NCBI RefSeq assembly: GCF_042649825.1
Contig: NZ_JBHSAB010000019.1
Span: 29,232 to 93,231, forward strand
DNA: 64,000 bases
Direction of reading: 5' to 3'
Origin: Legionella_C dresdenensis
Lineage (GTDB): Bacteria > Pseudomonadota > Gammaproteobacteria > Legionellales > Legionellaceae
Shown here one piece after another: positions 25,927 through 33,651 of the stretch (positions within the stretch are counted from its first letter, which is position 1; each line of letters starts with the position of its first letter). The position numbers were made by a program, and so were the translations under genes. Under the pieces are notes generated by a model. The model did not search any database and was not told where the DNA came from. It saw only the letters and a list, made by a program, of their open reading frames with translations.

Positions 25927-26808
25927 TTATGATGAATATGAATTTGTAGTGATGATGGAATCCTTAAGATGCAAGGCTTCAACCAAATTATTATATTCAA
26001 TCACACTATGCGGGGCCGCCCACCAATGAAGCTGATGACGTTTTTGTTTGCAGATTTTCTCAATCTGATTTAAGTAATCATCTTTATTGATCTGGTTACT
26101 CTGATCTTTAAGCGTATCAAGAAGATTGTGTAATGATTTAACTTTTTCTGAGCCTGAACCAGAGGTTTTACGGCCTTTATTACCTGCTTCAATGTTATTA
26201 ATTAAACTGGTAACTAATGTAATCAACCTTCTGCGTTCGTCCGTTAGTTCAACTAATTCGTTTACAAAATCATTAAGCTCTCTTCTATTGGTTAAATTAT
26301 CGCCAACAGCCAGAATCTCAATAAAGGCAGGGATAATTTGATAAATATTTTTAACAGAAGGGATAATGCTCTCTTTATGGGATGCGTTATAATCTGTTGT
26401 GCTCGGCTCACCAAACTGAATAGTGCTGTGCATTAATAATAAATTAAGCTGATGGCCATTTAAAACTATTTTTTGAGAACCCATCAATGCCTCCTTGCCA
26501 GGCTCAATGACGGGTGCTTGCATGATCGCTTTAAGTAACCTGGCTGATTTTTCCTCATCAAACCATAACGTATCAGGTGTAGTAGTTAGCAGCGCTTTTT
26601 CTTCATCGCTTAAATCATCTGAATCATTAAATTCTGCTGCGGGGTTACGAACTTCGCATTGGAATTGTTCAATTAAAAATTCTTGTAAAGCTTGATCTCT
26701 TTCCTTGTCTATTAACCTAATGCTACAGGAAAATTGTGCACGGCCGCTTTTTAAACTATTGCCGTTATGATTCTCAGTCTCAGGTAATTTAAAATCAATG
26801 CTTAGCAT
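25927..26808 (-). CDS. Unknown protein with the C-terminal HWWAAP/HFWAAP module
   Basis: Started at ATG 26808 (MLSIDFKLPETEN), with GGGAG 5 bases upstream. The 293-residue product matches no family I know. Its last 90 residues (LITLVTSLINNIEAG, SGSGSEKVKSLHNLLDTL, ICKQKRHQLHWWAAPHSVIEY) align with the last 90 residues of the protein at 41613-43205 (SGKGSDKVEKL, ICQMRRNPLHFWAAPDSAFEL). The rest is hydrophilic and helical with no signal peptide or membrane segment. Repeated C-terminal modules on otherwise different proteins are typical of Legionellales effectors, so Dot/Icm export is possible but unproven. Confidence 0.6.
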   Translation of the reverse strand: MLSIDFKLPETENHNGNSLKSGRAQFSCSIRLIDKERDQALQEFLIEQFQCEVRNPAAEFNDSDDLSDEEKALLTTTPDTLWFDEEKSARLLKAIMQAPVIEPGKEALMGSQKIVLNGHQLNLLLMHSTIQFGEPSTTDYNASHKESIIPSVKNIYQIIPAFIEILAVGDNLTNRRELNDFVNELVELTDERRRLITLVTSLINNIEAGNKGRKTSGSGSEKVKSLHNLLDTLKDQSNQINKDDYLNQIEKICKQKRHQLHWWAAPHSVIEYNNLVEALHLKDSIITTNSYSS

Positions 26809-26873
26809 AGTAACTCCCAAATTATACACCAATAAAGCAATATTATAACATAATGCTCAAGTTAATTCCATAA

Positions 26874-27167
26874 TTACCCTTGCGCTACATCGATGCTACG
26901 AAGAAGAAACGGATCGGCTATTATTTTTTCTTTTTCACATCGAGATAATCCTTTAATATAACGCTCTACTTTCAGAGCAGTTATCTTACCTTCCGGGATT
27001 TCCCAGGCTTGTGCAATTTTTATCGGTTTAAAACTACGCGTATATTTGCACTTACCTGTACCATCAACATGTGAGCGATAGCGTTTTTCCAAATTGTTGG
27101 TATAGCCGGTGTAATAGGTATTATTTTCGCAAAGTAAAATATATACCCAATAATTTGGCGATGACAT
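26874..27167 (-). CDS. GIY-YIG nuclease-like protein (UPF0213/YhbQ type)
   Basis: Start at ATG 27167 (MSSPNYWVYILLCENNTYYTGYTNNLEKR), giving 97 residues, the usual size of the family. The GIY-YIG pattern is VYILL-x10-YTGYT; the Arg of KRYRSH and the Glu of KVERYIKGLSRCEKEKII complete the nuclease-like site. Single-domain members (UPF0213) have weak or unknown nuclease activity. A longer frame to 27215 lacks a start site. Confidence 0.85.
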   Translation of the reverse strand: MSSPNYWVYILLCENNTYYTGYTNNLEKRYRSHVDGTGKCKYTRSFKPIKIAQAWEIPEGKITALKVERYIKGLSRCEKEKIIADPFLLRSIDVAQG

Positions 27168-27230
27168 TAATATTTCTCTGTTCAATACAGATTTCCAAAG
27201 CTTATCAGATAACAATTAATTGCCATAATA

Positions 27231-27329
27231 TTATTTATCATCATTTTGAGGATCATGAATAATGGGAGAAATATGTTTCCAATGCTGGATTGTCTCTTCC
27301 AAATATTCATTGTGTGCTAAAGCAGTCAT
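27231..27329 (-). CDS. 32-residue protein, possibly a truncated HigA-like antitoxin
   Basis: A strong ribosome-binding site (GGAAGGAG, 5 bases before the ATG at 27329) precedes MTALAHNEYLEETIQHWKHI, followed by SPIIHDPQNDDK and a stop. The beginning resembles the N terminus of HigA-type antitoxins (a helix with W..I.P..H.P.N), which normally continue for about 100 residues. The MITE at 27353 lies just upstream and may have separated the gene from its promoter. It could be a genuine small protein; a truncated gene is equally likely. Confidence 0.4.
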   Translation of the reverse strand: MTALAHNEYLEETIQHWKHISPIIHDPQNDDK

Positions 27330-27352
27330 GTTCACTCCTTCCACTTATCTTC

Positions 27353-27525
27353 GGCTTTGTTGTATAAATAGTACTGTCATTCCCGCGAAGGCGGGAATCC
27401 ATGTCTCAAGTTAGCTCCTAACTTTGTTTGATGGATGGATCCCCGCCTTCGCGGGGATGACAAATGGCCGGCTTGATTATTTTACATACAATCAAACTTT
27501 CCCAAATGATTTATTCAACAAAGCT
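27353..27525. mobile_element. MITE with IS903-like ends and 9-bp target duplication
   Basis: A 173-bp non-coding element. Its ends read GGCTTTGTTGTATAAAT and, inverted, AGCTTTGTTGAATAAAT, close to the terminal repeats of the IS903 group of the IS5 family. It is flanked by CTTATCTTC at 27344-27352 and 27526-27534, a perfect 9-bp target-site duplication, the size made by IS903. Inside (27375-27462) is a long inverted core of two GC-rich hairpins (ATTCCCGCGAAGGCGGGAAT and ATCCCCGCCTTCGCGGGGAT) that also pair with each other. No transposase frame exists, so it depends on an IS elsewhere. Related copies are at 44947 and 54626. Confidence 0.85.
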
Positions 27526-27624
27526 CTTATCTTCTGGCGCCTGCCTAACCATATGAAAAAATACTTTAAATGTATATACTAAGTATTTATCTGGCAAACG
27601 TTCAATTCTAGGTGGTTATAAGAT

Positions 27625-28086
27625 ATGAATAAAGTAAAACTATCCGATATTATTAATGCGCTTGAGTTTCAATTTGATGAAAGCAGTTCCTTTATTGATA
27701 AGCGAACAAATGAAGTTTGTGTCATATCTGATGAGGAATTATCTTATGCGGAAGATGGCAATGATGATTACCCGGGATGGATGGAAGAAAATATCGCGAT
27801 AGCAAAAGCCTACCTGGAGGATGACTCAAATTTTATTGCACTGCCCTTACAAGAAGAGGTTAATGAATATCGAATAATGGAGAATTTTGCTAATTCAATA
27901 ACAGACAAACACAATCAGGATAAACTTTTCATCGCGTTAAGCGGCAAAGGTGCATTCAGAAGGTTTAAAGATACGGTTAATTTTCTTGGAATTGCTGATG
28001 GTTGGTACAAATATCGAGACGATCAATATAAAAAATTTGCCCTTGAATGGTGCGAGATGAACGGGATTGAAGTTAGTGATAATTAA
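27625..28086 (+). CDS. UPF0158 family protein
   Basis: The 153-residue product matches UPF0158: an early KLSDIINALEFQFDESSSFIDKRTNEV strand pair, the acidic stretch PGWMEENIAIAKAYLEDD.NFIALP, the central YRIMENFANSI, the motif LSGKGAFRRFKDTV and an aromatic end (GWYKYRDDQYKKFALEWCEMNGI). GGTGG lies about 9 bases before the ATG. The family's function is unknown. Nothing odd is seen. Confidence 0.85.
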   Translation: MNKVKLSDIINALEFQFDESSSFIDKRTNEVCVISDEELSYAEDGNDDYPGWMEENIAIAKAYLEDDSNFIALPLQEEVNEYRIMENFANSITDKHNQDKLFIALSGKGAFRRFKDTVNFLGIADGWYKYRDDQYKKFALEWCEMNGIEVSDN

Positions 28087-28144
28087 AACTGCATTGTAGC
28101 TTGCTATCTTATTCACGGATCTGCGGCATTGCGAGGTATGAAGT

Positions 28145-28921
28145 ATGGCAGTTACTATTAAGTCAGCGGAAGAAATTGGAAAAATGCGTATTGCCGGCCA
28201 ACTTGCAGCGCAGGTTTTGGAAATGATTGAGCCATATGTCCGGGCCGGAATAACAACGGATGAATTAAATACCCTTTGCCATAATTTCATTATTAACCAA
28301 CAACATGCAATACCGGCACCGCTTAATTACAATGGCTTTCCGAAATCAATTTGCACATCAGTAAATCATGTTGCCTGTCATGGCATCCCTGACGATGAGG
28401 CATTAAAAGATGGCGATATCATCAATATAGATGTCACGGTGCTAAAAGATGGCTATCATGGCGATACCAGCAAAATGTTTTTTATTGGCACACCTTCTTC
28501 ACAAGCTGAGGAATTGGTGCGGGTAACTCAGGAATGTCTTTACAAAGCAATTTTATTAGTTAAACCGGGCATTCGCTTAGGCGATCTGGGCTATGCTATC
28601 CAAAAGCATGCAGAAAGACATAGCTTTTCGGTAGTACGTGATTATTGTGGTCATGGTATTGGTAGAGATTTTCATGAGGAACCCCAAATCCTGCATTATG
28701 GTATTCCAAACACAGGCATGACTCTTGAAGCAGGAATGACTTTTACCATTGAGCCAATTATTAACCTTGGGAAACAGCATACCAGGCTTTTACGGGATCA
28801 ATGGACGGTTATTACCAAAGACCATAGTTTATCCGCGCAATGGGAGCATACCGTATTAGTCACTGAAACCGGGTTCGAAATTTTAACCTTGCGCCGTGAA
28901 GAAACTTACTTATTGACTTAA
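28145..28921 (+). CDS. map: Methionine aminopeptidase, type I (copy 1)
   Basis: A 258-residue enzyme that removes the initiator methionine. All five metal ligands are visible: D and D in NIDVTVLKDGYHGDTSKMF, H in YCGHGIGRDFHEEP, E in FTIEPII and E in WEHTVLVT. The substrate-pocket Cys/Tyr region (HNFIINQQHAIPAPLNYNGFPKSICTSVNHVACHG) is typical of type Ia. The gene converges with a second map gene at 28955-29749, to which it is clearly related but not identical. Confidence 0.9.
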   Translation: MAVTIKSAEEIGKMRIAGQLAAQVLEMIEPYVRAGITTDELNTLCHNFIINQQHAIPAPLNYNGFPKSICTSVNHVACHGIPDDEALKDGDIINIDVTVLKDGYHGDTSKMFFIGTPSSQAEELVRVTQECLYKAILLVKPGIRLGDLGYAIQKHAERHSFSVVRDYCGHGIGRDFHEEPQILHYGIPNTGMTLEAGMTFTIEPIINLGKQHTRLLRDQWTVITKDHSLSAQWEHTVLVTETGFEILTLRREETYLLT

Positions 28922-28928
28922 TAGCCTG

Positions 28929-28949
28929 GTTGGGTCTGGACGACCCAAC
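28929..28949. terminator. Hairpin between convergent map genes
   Basis: GTTGGGTC (28929-28936), loop TGGAC, GACCCAAC (28942-28949): a perfect 8-base stem between two convergent genes, eight bases behind the first stop and five before the second. There is no T tract, so a bidirectional terminator is inferred from position and shape. It belongs to the dispersed hairpin family. Confidence 0.55.
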
Positions 28950-28954
28950 GTGCA

Positions 28955-29749
28955 TCAATCTTTAAGAGATTCCAGCAATCCTTTTTCCTCTTCCCTTAAT
29001 GTTAAAATTTCGACTCCGGTTTTGGTGACTAATAAGGTGTGTTCCCATTGTGCGGAAAGCATGCGATCTTTAGTCAGCGCGATAGGCCAGCCATCCTTTT
29101 CAATGTGTTTAACAGTAGCTTTGCCCTGATTGATCATAGGTTCAATAGTAAAGGTCATGCCCTCTTCCAAAACGGCGCCCGTACCTGGTTTGCCATAATG
29201 CATAACCTGAGGGTCTTCATGCATTTTTTGCCCAATACCGTGGCCGCAGTATTCACGTACTACTGAATAATGATTTTTTTCGGCATGCTGCTGGATAGCG
29301 TGGCCAATATCTCCTAAGGTTGCTTTGGGTTTAACTGCCAAAATCCCTTTATACAAGCATTCTTGCGTTACTTTAACCAGACGCTGGGCATGAGCCGGTG
29401 TTTCGCCTATGCAAAACATTTTACTGCTGTCGCCGTAATAGCCATCTTTAATAACCGTGACATCAACATTAATAATGTCGCCTTTTTTTAATACCTGAGT
29501 TGCTGAAGGCATGCCATGACAAATAACATGGTTAAGCGAAGTATTCACGGCATAAGGATAATTATATTGACCTTTGCTGCCTGGAATTGCGTTTAACGTA
29601 TCGACAATATAACGCTCGCAAAAATCATTAACTTCCATGGTTGTTAAACCCGGTTTAATAAATTCAGTTACCGCTTCCAAGACCTGCGCAGTCAAACGCC
29701 CTGCTATTCGCATTTTTTCAATTTGTTCCGGTGTTTTGACTATTATCAT
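28955..29749 (-). CDS. map: Methionine aminopeptidase, type I (copy 2)
   Basis: A 264-residue second methionine aminopeptidase with complete ligands: NVDVTVIKDGYYGDSSKMF, EYCGHGIGQKMHEDP, FTIEPMI, WEHTLLVT. It carries the insert KATVKHIEKDGWPIALTKD, as in the housekeeping E. coli-type enzyme, so this copy is the likelier main enzyme. Two copies per genome are known in Legionella and other bacteria, but a tail-to-tail pair suggests local duplication with inversion. Neither rpsB nor tsf, the common neighbours of map, lies nearby. Confidence 0.9.
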   Translation of the reverse strand: MIIVKTPEQIEKMRIAGRLTAQVLEAVTEFIKPGLTTMEVNDFCERYIVDTLNAIPGSKGQYNYPYAVNTSLNHVICHGMPSATQVLKKGDIINVDVTVIKDGYYGDSSKMFCIGETPAHAQRLVKVTQECLYKGILAVKPKATLGDIGHAIQQHAEKNHYSVVREYCGHGIGQKMHEDPQVMHYGKPGTGAVLEEGMTFTIEPMINQGKATVKHIEKDGWPIALTKDRMLSAQWEHTLLVTKTGVEILTLREEEKGLLESLKD

Positions 29750-29933
29750 AATTAAACCAACTAGCGAAATATATGCCCTAAAATAGATCTATTTTACCTT
29801 AACTTGTATCCATCCTGCCAGCGCTAAATCGATGGTTTAATAAACTACTAATTCCAGAAGCACCTTGAACAGTGATCAGCCATCCAATCAAAACCCGCCC
29901 TAATCCTGAGATATCTAAAGGCTATACACAGTG

Positions 29934-30072
29934 TTATCCACAGAAAATGTGGATAATTCGAGGTGGTAATAACCAACTGAACCTTGTAAATCGCCTTTGC
30001 TGGCTTGGATTTAAGGGTAATTTCCCATAACAGGCAACAAATAAAATGGATTGGATAAAAAACTTATCCACA
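29934..30072. promoter_or_regulatory. Cluster of three perfect DnaA boxes
   Basis: The consensus DnaA box TTATCCACA occurs exactly at 29934-29942 and 30064-30072, and inverted (TGTGGATAA) at 29948-29956. A weaker variant CTATACACA precedes the first. The gap between the map and queF genes (29750-30227) has no gene, and an AT-rich stretch (about 30105-30180) follows the boxes. Three perfect copies in 140 bases is far above chance. This could be a replication origin, a DnaA-titrating site or DnaA control of queF. No dnaA, dnaN or parAB lies in the window, so I do not call it oriC. Confidence 0.65.
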
Positions 30073-30227
30073 GGCAGTGGATTTAGAAAAGAACTTCTCG
30101 GAACTGAATTTTATCAGATAAATAATTAAATGTAAGTCTTGACTTTAATTTTCTTAGTTTATTCTATTAAGGTTTTCATTGTGAGATCGTGTACAATCGT
30201 TATTATGGAATAGGGGAGTTAAATACC

Positions 30228-31082
30228 ATGAGTGATTTTGTATTAAAAAAACACCAATCAGCAAATGAATCCGAGTTAGGTAAAAAATCGGATTATGATT
30301 CTACTTATAATCCTGATAGGCTTTATCCTCTTTCCAGAATGGGCAAACGTCAGGAAATCGGAGTTGATCCGGATCATCTGCCTTTCATTGGTTATGACTG
30401 TTGGAATCATTATGAAGTTTCATGGCTGAATGAAAAAGGAAAGCCGATGGTGGGAATTGGAGAAATTTATTACGATTGTAATTCGCCCAAATTAATCGAA
30501 TCCAAATCATTAAAACTTTATTTTAATTCCTTTAATAATACCCGAATAAAATCCGTTGAAGAGTTGGAAAATATTGTAAAAAAAGACTTGTCAGAGCGGG
30601 TTGAAGCACCGGTTTTTATTAAAATTTATCCCCTGGAACAAACCAGGAACTTTGCGGCAGCACAGGCAGTCAGCGGCGAATGCATTGATCATCTTGATAT
30701 CGAATGTTCAGTTTATCTGGTTGAGCCTGCTTTTTTGAGCATTGAAGATGAAATAGTAGAGGAAGTATTATATTCTGATCTGTTAAAATCAAATTGCCTG
30801 GTTACTAATCAGCCCGATTGGGGAAGTGTGCAAATCGCGTATAAAGGAAAAAAAATTAACCGCGAAGGTTTGTTGAAGTATCTGGTATCCTATCGCAATC
30901 ACAATGAATTTCATGAGCAATGTATTGAGCGCATTTTTGTCGATATTATGAATCATTGTAAGCCAGAATTTTTAACTGTCACCGGTCGTTATACCAGACG
31001 CGGCGGTTTGGATATTAACCCGTGCCGCGCAACAAAAAATGCAAATATTGACCAGAAAAATCACCGTCTGATACGCCAATAA
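30228..31082 (+). CDS. queF: 7-cyano-7-deazaguanine reductase QueF
   Basis: Started at ATG 30228 (MSDFVLKKH), with AGGGGAG about 7 bases upstream. The 284-residue enzyme is the long, two-domain QueF form. It reduces preQ0 to preQ1 with NADPH in queuosine synthesis for tRNA. Visible signatures: KSLKLYFNSFNNTRI (QueF motif), the catalytic Cys in LLKSNCLVTNQPDWGSVQI, FHEQCIERIF, and TGRYTRRGGLDINPCRAT near the end. It is monocistronic here; a DnaA-box cluster lies in its leader region. Confidence 0.9.
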   Translation: MSDFVLKKHQSANESELGKKSDYDSTYNPDRLYPLSRMGKRQEIGVDPDHLPFIGYDCWNHYEVSWLNEKGKPMVGIGEIYYDCNSPKLIESKSLKLYFNSFNNTRIKSVEELENIVKKDLSERVEAPVFIKIYPLEQTRNFAAAQAVSGECIDHLDIECSVYLVEPAFLSIEDEIVEEVLYSDLLKSNCLVTNQPDWGSVQIAYKGKKINREGLLKYLVSYRNHNEFHEQCIERIFVDIMNHCKPEFLTVTGRYTRRGGLDINPCRATKNANIDQKNHRLIRQ

Positions 31083-31084
31083 AA

Positions 31085-31107
31085 TGTTGGGACGTTTCGC
31101 CCCAACA
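31085..31107. terminator. Hairpin after queF
   Basis: TGTTGGG ... CCCAACA (31085-31091 / 31101-31107) with a 9-base loop starts two bases after the queF stop, between convergent genes. It is a diverged member of the GTTGGGTC hairpin family and a plausible terminator. Confidence 0.5.
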
Positions 31108-31142
31108 CTACTAATTATCATAAAATCCGCATAGGGGACTGA

Positions 31143-31922
31143 TTAAGCTGTTGCCGCTCTTTCTTGTCCAGTACAAATAGCGTTATTAGCGAAAACAAAG
31201 AAATCATGAAACAGGGCAACAGGTATAGTAATTAAAGTAAGCAAAGCGCAAAAAGGTAAGGTTAGTAAAAATAATGCTGCAATAGCGGCATAACATGGAA
31301 CTCTCATAACCGGGTTATCAGGCAAAGAGATACTGCCAAGCGTCATAGAGGGTGTGCAGGAGAAAAAAGCAGCTTTACCTAGCCAATATTTATCTGAATT
31401 TTCTTTAATTTCATGAGGGTTTGTAGAGTTTATATTAAAACTTTGCGCTTGATTTGCCCTAAATCTTGCAAGGCCTGGATCTATCTTATTTGCCCTATAA
31501 GTACTCATGGTTAAAATAGATTTTGATGGCTGTTCGCCTACTTTCATAACATGAAAGTACACATTACCACGTTTTACCTCATTAAAAAATGCATCAGGAA
31601 AATCACCTGCCTGAACCGATAAACAGCTTTCAAACCATCTTTTAGTTAATTGACGTTCATACGCTTGATAATCTTTGGGTTGAAATAAAATAAGATAGGG
31701 TTTTGGTGCATTTGATCGAAATTTCCTGCTTCTTTCGTGCAATACCCCGTCAAGTTGAGCAAAAAAAACATCAGATTGATAACCGAATTTGGACATAACA
31801 AAAATAGACTCCCAAGTACATTTATCAGGATCTACTTTATCAAAAACATTTTCCCATTCCTGAACTTTATAAGTGACAGGACCTATAATTTCATTCCATT
31901 GTGATTTCCGGCTGCCAGGCAT
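31143..31922 (-). CDS. Unknown protein with C-terminal membrane hairpin
   Basis: A 259-residue protein of no family I recognise. The first 200 residues are soluble and rich in aromatic residues (FARSK-like basic patches, YLILFQPKDYQAYERQLTKRWF). Near residues 205-250 lie two adjoining hydrophobic helices (VPCYAAIAALFLLTLPF and ALLTLITIPVALFHDFFVF), then a short tail GQERAATA. Soluble head plus C-terminal membrane hairpin is a layout used by Legionella effectors that sit in host membranes, but also by ordinary inner-membrane proteins. It lies next to other effector candidates. Confidence 0.5.
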   Translation of the reverse strand: MPGSRKSQWNEIIGPVTYKVQEWENVFDKVDPDKCTWESIFVMSKFGYQSDVFFAQLDGVLHERSRKFRSNAPKPYLILFQPKDYQAYERQLTKRWFESCLSVQAGDFPDAFFNEVKRGNVYFHVMKVGEQPSKSILTMSTYRANKIDPGLARFRANQAQSFNINSTNPHEIKENSDKYWLGKAAFFSCTPSMTLGSISLPDNPVMRVPCYAAIAALFLLTLPFCALLTLITIPVALFHDFFVFANNAICTGQERAATA

Positions 31923-32148
31923 GCCTTACCCCATATGGCTCTAAATATCAGATCAGTATACTCATTTAATATTAAGGTTTTATTAATTTTACTAATGCCC
32001 TTTTGCGAGCGCTTTGTACCGGACAATTTTGAAAGTCGTCCAGCCATCATCAAGTCTAAATCCAACCCCAAAAGAACAAATAATACTCAACAAAAATAAT
32101 TTATGTTATTCTTGTCCGCAAAATGGTTATATTTAAATCATAGGTGAT

Positions 32149-33381
32149 ATGATGTTGTTTGAAGCAGGCTTAAAACTCAAATTAAAACCCATTATTGAGA
32201 TTCCGCCCCCAGAAACCGTGAATTTTGCCTTTCGGCAGCCCAGCGGTGGTTTGATGGTTGAAAAAATATCACTTGATGAGCTGCAAAAACGCACAGGACA
32301 ATCATTTCATTGGGCAGAAACTGTTTGGGTTCCTGAAGATGAGAAATTTCCCCAAACTCCTCCACTTCCAGAAATTGATCAACAACAATTGCTGGCTTGG
32401 ATTAATGAAGTGCAAACAAACCGACAAAAATTAGCCATTATCAAAGTTAATGATGTTGTCGGATATGGTGTAATCGCACTGGAAGATCTTGCTCCCGACA
32501 CAAGAGTCAGCTTTTATGCCGGATTATTTCATACAAGGTTGCTTGATATAGTCAAGCTCTCAGAAACAAGCCCGCTGGAAAGCTTGCAGAACATGTCTTT
32601 TTCTTCGCCTTATGTTCTTGTCCGGCAAGGAAGTAAATTATTCTGCCTTAACCGTATCACTGAAACCGTCAGTGAGGCTGGTTTTACAGCTGAACAACTC
32701 CATTTGTTTGATGCCGAGTTACAACCCTCTTTTGAAGTTCAATCCCTTTTATGCAGAGACAACGCAAGGATTAAACCCCTGCTTAAACAGATTGAAGCAT
32801 TGCAAGATGATTATGGATTAGCATTTAATCTGACCTATGCGCTAAGCGCTCAAAACTACAGAAATTATCTGGCTTTTATGTCGCATGGTATGCCAATACA
32901 AAACCCATTATTCTGGCGACCTGACGAACCCTGTTTAAAGGACTTCCATCCCGTTAATCCACTCATTTCACAGGCAGATTGGCACCGTCAGTTAACGGTT
33001 GCCAATGTCAGTTATAATAATGGGGTAAGTACATTTAATAATGTTCCATTTATTTTCTTTAAAACAGATGGAGCTGTCGCCGCAGGCTCACTGTTAAATT
33101 GGCATTATGGCATTTCATTTTGGCTAAACCGAAAAATTCCTCCTGCTATTTTGAAATTGGATGGCAGCATCGTTGAACCGGCGACTTATAATTGTAAACA
33201 TTCCCGTCATGGACAATTTTTTACACCGGCGACAGCAGTAACGTCCGCAACGGCACCGACCATTGCACTGGCAGAGTCAAAGAGACGGTTTTCAGGCGGT
33301 TTTTTCCCTAACCAGCCTGAGCAAACTACTAAAACATTCTCCGCAGGGATGACAAATTCTCCAGTAATCCCTTTCCTTTAA
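32149..33381 (+). CDS. SET-domain-like protein, candidate effector
   Basis: A 410-residue product. GYGVIALEDLAPDTRVSFYAG-like sequence (residues 105-125) is a good SET-domain opening (G-x-G-V-A...I..G..V..Y.G). NYRNYLAFMSHGMPIQNP (about 235-252) stands where SET proteins have RFxNHSxxPN, and VPFIFFKTDGAVAAGSLLNWHYGISFWL (about 300-328) matches the closing I..G-x-LL-x-x-YG..YW. SET enzymes methylate lysines; Legionella RomA/LegAS4 is a SET effector acting on host chromatin. The NHS motif is modified, so activity needs testing. The 3' end is made of repeat sequence (see the inverted repeat at 33364), so the C terminus is probably not the original one. Confidence 0.6.
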   Translation: MMLFEAGLKLKLKPIIEIPPPETVNFAFRQPSGGLMVEKISLDELQKRTGQSFHWAETVWVPEDEKFPQTPPLPEIDQQQLLAWINEVQTNRQKLAIIKVNDVVGYGVIALEDLAPDTRVSFYAGLFHTRLLDIVKLSETSPLESLQNMSFSSPYVLVRQGSKLFCLNRITETVSEAGFTAEQLHLFDAELQPSFEVQSLLCRDNARIKPLLKQIEALQDDYGLAFNLTYALSAQNYRNYLAFMSHGMPIQNPLFWRPDEPCLKDFHPVNPLISQADWHRQLTVANVSYNNGVSTFNNVPFIFFKTDGAVAAGSLLNWHYGISFWLNRKIPPAILKLDGSIVEPATYNCKHSRHGQFFTPATAVTSATAPTIALAESKRRFSGGFFPNQPEQTTKTFSAGMTNSPVIPFL

Positions 33382-33479
33382 AGGCTTTTTGCAAACCCTC
33401 AGATGCCAGGGATGGCATCTGGGAGCGTCAGGATGACTTCATGCGTGTTTGCAAAAAGCCTTTAAAGGAAAGGGATTAC
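33364..33479. repeat. 116-bp element with perfect 33-bp inverted arms and nested hairpin
   Basis: The arms 33364-33396 and 33447-33479 are perfectly complementary over 33 bases. Inside is a second hairpin, CAGATGCCA (33400-33408) and TGGCATCTG (33413-33421) with a GGGA tetraloop. The left arm contains the stop codon of the SET gene (33379-33381). Just before it, 33342-33360 resembles the end of the GC-rich MITE core (GGGATGACAAATTCTC). No target duplication or frame is evident. It may be a MITE or a strong bidirectional terminator. Confidence 0.75.
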
Positions 33480-33651
33480 CCGCTCTGAACTTGCAAGGCA
33501 TCAGTGCCTGAACGCGCGATTGAAGCCTTGATTTCGCTTCGCTGCATAAACTACTCAAATGCTATACGAGGAGATTACGTATTTAAATATATTGTAATTA
33601 TTTTGATCAACCTGTTAGAATTGCTCAAGTTATTTTTTGATGTAGCCTCTA

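Noticed and set aside
29934..30072. Calling the DnaA-box cluster the chromosomal origin oriC
   Set aside because: No dnaA, dnaN, gyrB, rpmH or parAB nearby; kept only as a DnaA-box cluster.
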